A stretch of 64,000 bases of DNA, from NCBI GenBank assembly GCA_951640165.1, contig OX621251.1, positions 29,536,893 to 29,600,892 of the forward strand, read 5' to 3'. This stretch comes from Pseudoips prasinana. Its lineage: Eukaryota > Arthropoda > Insecta > Lepidoptera > Nolidae. Under the pieces are notes generated by a model. That model had not been told where the DNA came from. It saw only the letters and a program-made list of their open reading frames with translations, and did not search any database. Within the stretch, counting starts at the first letter, position 1; each line of letters starts with the position of its first letter. The translations under genes were made by a program, and so were the position numbers. Of the stretch, positions 55,700-64,000 are shown piece by piece.

Positions 55700-58330
55700 G
55701 AATGATTGTTAGATTACAAGCGAGTATTGGTCTACGGTCCGTTTCCGTTCACCTGTCAGTAAACATCGTCGCAATTCGCTTACTAAAAATTGTGTCAATT
55801 AAACAGATTATTACCATACAACCTCGTAAAAAGACGAAAACTGTGTACTTATAAGTGTTGTGCAACGATATGGTATTCATAAACTGACATTAAAAACTGA
55901 AAAACGTACAAATCTATCAGTTTAAGTGCGTAAAAATTGTGAGGTTAGCTGTCAAATCAACAGTGAACGAGTGAAGTGAAGTAAGCAATAGTACCAACCA
56001 GACAACTTGAATGTTCACTGTTTTGTCTTTTATTACAAATAATTTAAGTACTACGAAAATGGAAAAACAATTTCAAATATTTTTTGACATAATCAAATTG
56101 AAACGGATATACAAACTACAACAATTACAAATAATCTGCTACAAAAGATGGAGGAAAAATTACAGCCAATAATCGAAGATAATAAAAACTTGAAAGATAA
56201 AATATTTTTTTTTAAAGACAACGCCCGCATAAGGGAATCTAATCCCTGGTTCGCGGGGTACTTTACAAACATATAATAGACGGACACAAATTACATCCAG
56301 ACTCAGAACAACCATTTATGGGTCACACAAATAGTTGTTCGGCGCGGGACTCAAACCCGCGCTCGTCGAGGCGGCTGTCTTAGCCGCTGCGCCACACGTG
56401 CAATGCTTAGAAGAATGTTAGAGAATAAAGTAAATAAGCTGGAAAATGAAAAGAAGAAAAATAATTTACTACTCTTTAGACTAGAAGAGACTGAGGAAAG
56501 CTCATTAGACCTATTTAAAACAGTAAAAGAAATAATGAAAAACGACCTCGACATTTTAGTGAATGATAGCGATATACAAAACATTTACAGAATTAGAAAC
56601 AAAAATAAAGAGAAATCTAGACCTCTATTGATATAATTTACAAACTATTGGAAAAAGGTAGAAATCTTAAAAAACAAGAAGAGACTAAAAGACATTTACA
56701 TAGTAGAAGACTATCCAAAAGTTGTATTAGCAAAACGCAAATTAATGCAGGAACAACTAACGGAAGAAAAGGCAAAAGGAAAATTTGCATATATAAAATA
56801 TGACAGGCTAATAGTGAAGGAAGGCAAAGCAAGTAACAGAAAAAAGAAAAAGAGAAGAATCTACATCACCACAAACGATAAAAACAAACCCTAAAAAACA
56901 AATAAATATGGCTATGGCCAACAAAACACATCGAACAAATGCTTATGACTTGAGTGCTAGATTAAATTCAAAGGGGTTGATAGACCACTACCATCAAAAG
57001 CCCCCCCTCCTACTCCAAATAATAAAAACAATATAGACAAATCAAAAAACAAAAACAAATTGCAACAATTAACGTAAGAACTTTACGAACTGATGAAAGA
57101 CTTATTGAACTTGAAGAAGCATTGAAAGATATCAGATGGGACATACTTGGACTCTGTGAAATAAGAAGATACGGAGAAGAAATAAATTTTATTTAAAAAA
57201 AGACCTAAAACGAAACATAGAAGGATTTGATGGGATCTCGGATAGAATAAGAATCTTAAATATTAATTTACCTGGATTCAAAAATCCGTTCTCTCTCTAT
57301 ATTGCAAATATATGCCCCAACAGATCAAGCAACGGAAAAGGAAAATAATGTATTTTATAATAGTCTCACAAAGACAATGCAGAAACTAAATAAGAACATC
57401 ATATTGATGCCAAACATGTAAAAAGTGTTCGGAAAATTTTTATTACACCGCTTGACCAAGAAACTAGACAGTGACCAACCCAAAGAACAAGCAGGCTTCC
57501 GCTCAGATTTCTCCACAATCGATCATATTCATACTGTAAAACAAATTATTGAAAAATGCAACGAATACGACCCCCCATACTATATATCCTTCGTAGCGTA
57601 CAATAAGGCATTGACTCTTTAAAGCTTAATTACATATTATGGGATTCTTTAAAAAACCAAGGAGTGGAAAGTAAATTTATTAATATCATTAAGAACATAT
57701 ACGACAACAGCACAGCTAAAGTACGGCTTGAAAACGTTGGAAATCAATTTAAAATACAGAAGGGTGTAATACAGGGAGACCCACTGTCACCAAAAATATT
57801 CAAAGCGGTTTTGGAAAACAAATAAATACCCATCTCGGAAAATAAAACCTGTTTACTTCCATGTCTCACTTACGGCTGCCAGACTTGGCCACTAACACAG
57901 AAAATCGAACACAAGCTAAGTGTAGGTATGCCAAAGAGGAATGGCAAGAAGTATGTTGGGACTAAGGTTGAAAGACAAATGGAAAGCTACAACAATTAGG
58001 AACATCACCAAAGTAGCAGATGTTAAAGTCAAATCACGAACCTGGAAAGGGAAATGAATTGGTCACATGATGAGATCAACAACAGGAAAGTGGACCGTGT
58101 GGACAGACAAGTGGGTTACAGAATGGTATCCGCGAGAAGGAAAGAGACGTAGAGGCAGACAGAAACAAAAGATGGGAAGACGATCTGCCCAAAGGTTGGA
58201 GAAGGACAGCAATGGACAGGCAAAGGTGGAGGGAACTTGAGGAGGCCTATGTCGCAAGACAGCCTGACCTGGTAACTGACATTAAAAGTTAAGTTATACA
58301 TATACGAAATATAAATACGTATAATTAATA
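55700..58330 (+). pseudogene. decayed RTE-like LINE, near full length but internally deleted
   Basis: In order: a probable 5'UTR; an ORF1-like start at 56060 (MEKQFQIFFDIIKLKRI) cut by a family A SINE at 56212-56404 and resuming with a coiled coil (LENKVNKLENEKKKNNLLLF, frame 56403-56636); an endonuclease N-terminus near 57060-57185 (ATINVRTLRTDERLIELEEA then WDILGLCEIRR); RT domain start at 57425-57622 (QPKEQAGFRSDFSTIDHI); RT region to about 57830 (KGVIQGDPLSP); and a C-terminus from 57850 (PCLTYGCQTW). Deletions and stops separate the parts, and the YXDD box is missing. Same family as 21654-22466. Confidence 0.85.
56212..56404 (-). mobile_element. SINE family A inside LINE ORF1
   Basis: Antisense head GGCGCGGGACTCAAACCCGC and AGCCGCTGCGCCACACGTGC; tail TTTTTTTTAAAGACAACGCC. 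It interrupts the coiled-coil ORF, so it postdates the LINE. Confidence 0.85.
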
Positions 58331-58344
58331 GTGTAGTTAGTTTA

Positions 58345-58740
58345 TAAAAAGTATAATAATAATATAATAATAAATCTTTATTTCGGAATCTTTACACTCC
58401 ATATTTTACACAGAAAAGGAACAAAAAAAAACATATCCGTATTAAAAAGAAAATAAATGAATTTACATAACAAACAAAATAAATATATATAACCTCTCTA
58501 CGCTATAACTAAAAATGACGCTATTATATACAATTATTACGCTGCAATCTCTAACCATTTATTGTACATTGTGGTAGTATACAGTCTTTCAGAAAACTTC
58601 TTCTTTGCATTATACACGAAGTTATGTTCTCTATCGTATCTCTCACAAATTTCCATCAGTTTCCTTATATAGTTAGTATAGTTTATGCTATGTTTTCATT
58701 ACAAGATGTGAAAGGTCAGAGAAAATAAAGGCTATTTTAT
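58345..58740 (-). mobile_element. LINE 3' region fragment
   Basis: AATAATAAATCTTTATTTCG at the low end is an antisense polyA/AATAAA end; the rest is AT-rich with no intact frame. Confidence 0.4.
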
Positions 58741-58845
58741 TTTATTTATTTATTTATTGGTCTACGAATCGCGGACTTGCTTTGACGGAGTCCATACGCG
58801 AACTATAGCACAAGCGGCCGAACTGATGCGCACGTACTGAAAATT

Positions 58846-59085
58846 GACGGGCCTGTTGGCGTGGTTGGCAAATGCTTGCTTTTCGCGCTGGAGGTCGTGT
58901 CTGACAGATATTTTTGTGCATGAATATGTCTGTTTTTCCTGAGCCTGGGTGTAATTATCTATATAAGTATATAGATAAAGAAAAATGATATATGTAGTAC
59001 ATCAGTTATCTGGTTTCCATAGTAAAAGCTCTGCTTAGTTTGGGATCAGATGGCCATGTGTAAATAATGTCCCAGGATATTATTA
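58846..59085 (+). mobile_element. tRNA-derived SINE, family C
   Basis: GGGCCTGTTGGCGTGGTTGG present; the B-box region is deleted (GAGGTCGTGTCTGACAGATA); tail TGTCCCAGGATATTATTATC. Confidence 0.8.
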
Positions 59086-59093
59086 TCATTATA

Positions 59094-59215
59094 CTAGCTG
59101 TGCCCCGCGGTTTCACCCGCGTTTAAGTAGTTTTGGCGTAAAAGAGTAACAGCAACATAGTAATACATTCATACATCTATACTCACAAACTTTGGTAGTT
59201 ATAATATTAGTAGGA
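59094..59215 (-). mobile_element. 122-bp non-autonomous Helitron
   Basis: 3' end (plus view CTAGCTGTGCCCCGCGGTTT, A flank); 5' end complement of TCCTACTAATATTATAAC after A. Confidence 0.83.
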
Positions 59216-59299
59216 TGTGTACCTCTAGCGGTTTTGGCAGTGCACTTTTTCCTACTTACTTGACACTTATCGTCACATTTTGGACAATTCACACAATAT

Positions 59300-59422
59300 C
59301 TTTATAAGTTGTACCCTATGTGATATTCTGATGTATAAGCATCCATTCAGTAGTTTTTACGTGAAAGAGTAAGAAACATCCATCCATACTTACAAACTTT
59401 CGCGTTTATAATATTAGTAGGA
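59300..59422 (-). mobile_element. 3'-truncated Helitron
   Basis: 5' TCCTACTAATATTATAAACG after A (minus), body AGAGTAAGAAACATCCATCC; no CTAG end. Confidence 0.65.
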
Positions 59423-59869
59423 TTACAGAACATTGTATTATTCCTTGCTTCGATGATAAATACTGATAAATTGTTCCTGCCCAGATTATAACTCTTTCTT
59501 TTATTTAATGACGGTTCACCTAACTGGCAATACGACTTATCACACTAATATTGGCGATGGCTGGCCCTCACGTCATACTCGTGAACGGATGCAGCTTGCG
59601 GTAACTGGTCGAACTGCTGTTGGGGTACTCATAATATTTAATTTTTCATACAGTCGTTGCCTCTGGTTGACTTCGTGTGACTTGTTAATTTTGTAAATGT
59701 ACGCGGATGTACCCACCGTTTTCTCATCTAGCAAGAGGTTATTCTAATTGCTTGAGTGAAATTTAATGTTATTGTTTATTGTATCTCACAATTTTTTGAT
59801 TCATTAGATGACAACGGTTCTGTGCGTGCATTAGCCTACATAACGCCCATCACATAGTAAGAAAATACA
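59423..59869. other. intergenic, nothing recognised
   Basis: No supported gene or repeat. Confidence 0.35.
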
Positions 59870-60385
59870 TGATAAAAAAAAAGAACGAAAACAAAAAGCA
59901 AAAGAAGACGAAAAAAGCAAGCCCGGAGTTTGTTTGTGGCTTTCTTCTCCGGGTCGTCCACCTAGGAAGCTAGAGAAAGCCGCAGGTTAGCTAGGGTAGG
60001 CTCTTCAGCGGCGAGGATCGCTTTGGCCCCTTAATACGTCATCGGTGATCCCGTGCAACTGATCACACCCTCTCTTAAAATTCTGTCCTTTTGCTTCAGC
60101 GGCCCCCTGAGCTGTGGCCCGAACCCTAAAAGGGTGGCCTCGGGTATTAATCGTTTAATTTAAGCTACTGGTTAAGAGCCTTCTGCGCTAGCCAAATGCT
60201 CATTGCCTTCAATTCTTTAATTTTAATATTGTACAACTAAATTTCAAAATAATAGATTATTTTTTTTAGACTAATTATATTTTTGTAATTTTTATACTGT
60301 ATTTGACTATGTTTATGTACTGCATTGTGAACTTGACAAGTACAAGTGTATGTTAATACCCAAGTGCTGAATAAATTTCATTATT
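59870..60385 (+). mobile_element. LINE 3'UTR copy
   Basis: Ends GCTGAATAAATTTCATTATT, the same 3' end as the copy in the Helitron at 48055-48600, in opposite orientation. Non-coding, 5'-truncated. Confidence 0.8.
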
Positions 60386-60388
60386 TCA

Positions 60389-60554
60389 TTATTATAAAGG
60401 CAAAACTTTGTGAGTGTGTGAGTGTGTTTGAAGTAACAAACTTCTTCACGCCTAAACGGTTGGAGATAGCTGACACCCTGGATTAACACATAAAGACACG
60501 CTTATTTATAAAGTTTAACGTGGGTAAAACCGCGAGGCACACCGCACATCTAGT
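60389..60554 (+). mobile_element. diverged short Helitron
   Basis: ATTATAAAGGCAAAACTTTG to GGGTAAAACCGCGAGGCACA and CATCTAG. Insertions near both ends. Confidence 0.6.
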
Positions 60555-61059
60555 AGAATATAAGTCGCAAAAATAGAATATGTCTGACATTTTACATAAC
60601 AAACGCATAGGTGTACATAACAATCATAGAATAAATAACAAAGCCATAAATGTGTAATGTACATAATGACATGACAATCAATCAATTTTTTTTAATATTT
60701 AATCAGAAAAAAAACTATTAAAAGTTATGATTTCAAACTTTTAACATCTAGGTAATACCTCAATCATCAAAGAATATGATTACTATAAAAAAATTCAATT
60801 CGACGTTTTTGTCAAAAGATTTGAAAAACATTCCTGCATGCATCGATTCCCTATCGATTATTAACAAGATTTTTATAAGATATCGCGTAGCAAAGGGGTA
60901 GGATAATAAGGGTGGGGATACGGAATGCTTTTGGAATGGTTCTATATCAATTTTGTACCAATCGCTATTGTGGAACACAAATCGGTTGAAAATTTATGTA
61001 TTTTTAACAGTAATTATTAGTTCTAGGTTTAAACATAAAACTGGAAAAGACGCATAAAT
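60555..61059. other. intergenic, nothing recognised
   Basis: AT-rich with a spurious 72-codon minus frame. No repeat seen. Confidence 0.35.
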
Positions 61060-61215
61060 ACATTGTTATAGCAAATAAAACGAGCAATAACATCACCTGA
61101 TGATAAAATATCACCACCGCCCATGAACACTCCTATCACCAGAGAGGCCGCAAGTGCGTTGCCGGCCTTTAAGAAAGGAATAGGTTCCTCTTTTCTTATT
61201 TTTATTCCTTTCTTC
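61060..61215 (-). mobile_element. dispersed repeat fragment
   Basis: GCAAGTGCGTTGCCGGCCTT and CACCGCCCATGAACACTCC match a common lepidopteran retroelement motif. Confidence 0.45.
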
Positions 61216-61378
61216 TTTTTTTATTCAATTTCTTAAAGATCTGATATTACATCTAGGAAAACGATAATTTGTAGGATATTTTATTCGTATGGGAAAAGGG
61301 CAGACAGCATTGGAATTTATGCCGTAGTTCCTAATACTAGCATATTACTAATCTAACACTAGGTCTAATCATCCTAGA

Positions 61379-61427
61379 CCCTAGTTTCCTAGGCAGTCTT
61401 AGTAGTAACCTGCCTAGGAAACTAGGG
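61379..61427. repeat. 49-nt perfect palindrome
   Basis: 18-bp arms CCCTAGTTTCCTAGGCAG and complement around a 13-nt loop. Confidence 0.85.
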
Positions 61428-61494
61428 ACTACACCTACTAATTTAAAGTAATCTTACATGTAATATGTCAGGATTTAATCAAAGAAATACTCAC

Positions 61495-61665
61495 AATATT
61501 AAACTGATGATCCAAATAAATTTATATTATTATCGAAGAACAATATGTCTCTCCTCTTGTTACACTTGGTCGCAAATGCGCTAACAACGCAATTTATTAC
61601 AGGGTTCCTCAGCGCAGTTACAAAAACTACTTACTTAGCTAAACTTCTTAGCCATGAACATAATG
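61495..61665 (-). promoter_or_regulatory. putative 5'UTR exon of LRR gene 2
   Basis: Counterpart of 35552-35715 with the same GTGAGT donor. Homology ends near 61670, where a MITE starts (61673). If used, it would join the 55129 exon across an intron of about 6.4 kb. Confidence 0.5.
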
Positions 61666-61672
61666 ATATGCA

Positions 61673-61807
61673 CCGACGCCAGCACATCAAGCTACTCCAA
61701 TCTGTCAAATCTCCGCAATTAAAAGTAAACCTTATAACTTTGTAATAAAATTGAAAATCTATAAAAGAAATTTGACAGATTGGGGTAGCTGGATGTGCTG
61801 GCGTCTG
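61673..61807 (+). mobile_element. 135-bp MITE, Tc1/mariner type
   Basis: Ends CCGACGCCAGCACATC (mutated) and CTGGCGTCTG, then TA. It sits immediately upstream of the putative gene 2 5'UTR exon. Confidence 0.83.
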
Positions 61808-62254
61808 TACATATAATATACTTATAACATTTATGACCCCGGTTAGGATTCATAAAAATTGTCTCTGTCATCCCAATGTAATAATGTATATTCCTTATGA
61901 TATTGATTTTTTTATTCAAAGCTATGGTTCAATAATACGCATATATGTAAGTTTGTTATTGTCTCATTCGATCTATTTCGTATAAATTATGAACATTGCG
62001 AGATTTGTTTGAAGACAACTTGGAGCAGTACAAGTCTTGATTTGAAGATCTGCTGCAAAGAGTTTTGAGTCAGTATAAATAACAGCATAATTAATAGTAC
62101 TGTATTTAATACCAAAGCCACCCCAAGGTATTTGTGCCAACCACCTTGGACACGATGCTAATGGAGGGCACCGGAGCAGCATACCCGTTAGATAGGTTTA
62201 GTAGATACAAGTCCTAAATACCAACCCGCAGATACTTTTTGCGAAAATCTACAT

Positions 62255-62370
62255 CTTGGACAGATTGGGGTAGCTGAATGTGCTGGCGTCTGTTCTTAGG
62301 TACTGTATTTTGAACACGGATTTGACGACAGTTGGAAGCATTCTCCTATCGGGAAATAATAATTAGATAA
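62255..62370. repeat. direct repeat with half MITE, copy 1
   Basis: TTGGACAGATTGGGGTAGCT through GCATTCTCCTATCGGGAAAT recurs at 63086-63190. A degraded piece of the 18770/19126 repeat lies just upstream (62104-62250). Confidence 0.75.
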
Positions 62371-62603
62371 AGATAAAGATTTCTTTATTGCTAAAACTGT
62401 GTACATGGTTTTAGCTGGTACGTATACAATTTTGAGTATCAACAGTTACCCGTATTGGGCGTGCAACAGTAAGGCTTATGAATTAAACATACATAACAAT
62501 TCTTATTTTTATAATATACCTATATTTTTGGAATTATTTATTACAATTTATAGAAAAAAGGACTACTTTTTGGCAAAATACTCATCGAGATCGTAAAACA
62601 CAT

Positions 62604-62920
62604 AATTTACGGACTAGATATAAGTATAACTTACAGTTGCCACCATCCATTAATAATACAATTTTTTACAAGAGTGCATTTGTTACTGCAATACGCATAT
62701 ATCATCTACCTGGTAATAAAAATTCAAAAACGTTTTGAAAAAGTGGCTTGTTTCCACACTTTTTCAAAACATTTTTGAATTTTTTGCCTTCGAATTCCTT
62801 GAAATTACCAGGTAGATGATATAATATGCGTATTGCAGTAACAAATACACTCTTGTAAAAAATTGTATTATTAACGGATGGTGGCAACTGTAATTTATAC
62901 TTATATCTAGTCCGTAAATT
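62604..62920. repeat. 317-nt inverted repeat (long hairpin)
   Basis: Arms of about 145 and 163 nt pair with only a few mismatches and two small indels around a loop near 62750-62756 (AATTTACGGACTAGATATAA on the left; complement ends at 62920). The right arm on the minus strand encodes a LINE C-terminal-like peptide (TRYKYKLQLPPSVNNTIFYK, then FKEFEGKKFKNVLKK). Confidence 0.9.
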
Positions 62921-62986
62921 CTTTCTGGTGGCAGATTTGGGCACAAAATATTCGATGTTGTGTTTCACAAAAATTTATGCAAAAAT

Positions 62987-63248
62987 TAAGGCTGTATTAG
63001 TTGAATGCCATCTCTTTCGAAGTCTTTGCAAACTGAAGATATCAATAGAAGATTGTGATAAAGTTGAAAATCTATAAAGAAAATTGGACAGATTGGGGTA
63101 GCTGCATGTGCTGGCGTCTATACTTACTGTATTTTGGACACGGGTTTGACGACAATTGGAAGCATTCTCCTATCGGGAAACAATAATTTAAGCTGTATTA
63201 GTTGAATGACATATCTTTCGAACTCTTTGCAAACTGAAGATATCATAC
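62987..63248. repeat. direct repeat region, copy 2
   Basis: 63086-63190 repeats 62255-62370. AGCTGTATTAGTTGAATG occurs at about 62990 and 63191, each followed by CTTTGCAAACTGAAGATATC. Confidence 0.7.
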
Positions 63249-63269
63249 TTATACATATGTATTATTTGA

Positions 63270-63365
63270 AGTCGCTGGATCCGGATAGCTCAGGACCGGC
63301 AGTTGTGGAGATCTTTGGGGGAGGCCTTTGTCCAGCTGTGGACGTCTTTCGGCTGATATGGTGAT
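63270..63365 (+). mobile_element. LINE C-terminal tail
   Basis: GGACCGGCAGTTGTGGAGAT and GACGTCTTTCGGCTGATATG. Confidence 0.7.
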
Positions 63366-63564
63366 ATGTGTTTGAGCACCCTAGTATAATCGACATATGA
63401 TTTTATTTACGAAACCTATTGCTCCATTCCGAAGACTTTTAGCAATGTCAATGTTAGACCTTACCATCACTACCTTCGGTATAACACAATTTATAGTTCT
63501 TTTCGATGACCTCCTGTTGAATTAAGGTCCGAGTATATTATAGTACCCGAGAACGACTGAATTA

Positions 63565-63823
63565 TAATAATAATAATATCTCGGGACAATGTCACACAGA
63601 TCATCCTAGCCCCAAACTAAGCAAAGCTTGTACTATGGGTACCAGGCGACGATTTACATACTTACCTTTATAGATAGATAAATACTTATATACATAGAAA
63701 ACATCCATGACTCAGAAACAAATATTCGTGCTCATTACACAAATATTTGCACTTACCGGGATTCGAACCCAGGACCAACAGCTTCGTAAGCAGGAGCACT
63801 ACCAACTAGGCTACGGTGACCGT
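63565..63823 (-). mobile_element. tRNA-derived SINE, family F
   Basis: Near-identical to 36943-37196: ATCTCGGGACAATGTCACAC to CACTACCAACTAGGCTACGG. Confidence 0.9.
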
Positions 63824-63931
63824 CGTTCGTCGAAGATTGCAATAATATTAATTAACGTGTGCGTAAGATCAGGAAATTGTTTTGTAGTGATAAATCTCCT
63901 TGTAGATTGTTTTCATAATATTACAATCTTC

Positions 63932-64000
63932 GTTTTAAAGCCGGGCAGGAGCACTATAATTATACAGAACCTCATAGTTATGAGCAGCTCACGATTGCCA
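63932..64000. repeat. conserved block upstream of LRR gene 2
   Basis: Matches 36535-36600 in order and orientation relative to its gene. The window ends inside it. Confidence 0.6.

Overview
The window looks like TE-dense genomic DNA of a moth or butterfly (Lepidoptera). It is AT-rich and eukaryotic: GT-AG introns, tRNA- and 5S-derived SINEs, LINE tails made of TGATGA or ATCT repeats, and many short Helitrons of a type common in Lepidoptera. I see no rRNA gene, no bona fide tRNA gene and no CRISPR array. The order is inferred from repeat families recalled from knowledge, not from a database search.

Only one host gene family is present. Two minus-strand paralogues encode a type I membrane protein with about 31 leucine-rich repeats (LRRs), no TIR domain and a short basic tail. 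Gene 1 has its large exon at 29955-33253. Gene 2 lies at 51585-54845 and is broken by a one-base frameshift near 53862. In both, the first methionine of the big open frame is not the real start. A conserved 25-nt exon (35209-35233 and 55105-55129) encodes the start of a signal peptide and joins in phase 1 through a GT-AG intron. Further upstream on the same strand both copies share a segment ending in a GTGAGT donor (35552-35715 and 61495-61665), probably a 5'UTR exon, and then a short conserved block (36535-36600 and 63932-64000). The duplicated unit therefore spans about 7 kb (29.7-36.6 kb) and about 14 kb (49.7-64.0 kb), the second swollen by transposons. A 125-bp satellite (49891-50886) has grown out of the 3' flank of gene 2.

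Layout. 1-21.5 kb: intergenic repeats (Helitrons, four SINE families, a 129-bp minisatellite, foldback elements, and an unclassified repeat split by two Helitrons). 21.5-29.7 kb: LINE-into-LINE insertion, a TIR element with a MADF-like ORF, Jockey-like LINE remnant, MITEs, Helitrons. 29.7-36.6 kb: gene 1. 36.6-46.2 kb: TIR elements, MITEs, LINE remnants, an inverted repeat pair. 46.2-49.7 kb: a decayed helicase-bearing Helitron nested in another element and itself invaded by a LINE tail. 49.7-64 kb: satellite, gene 2, then its putative long 5' intron and upstream region holding a decayed LINE, SINEs, a long hairpin and MITEs.

The mobile elements interlock. The helicase-bearing Helitron has the same termini (5' TC, 3' hairpin then CTAG) as more than ten short elements and shares internal sequence with the 838-bp one, so it resembles the source of the machinery that moved them. 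Autonomous partners for most SINEs and MITEs are not in the window.
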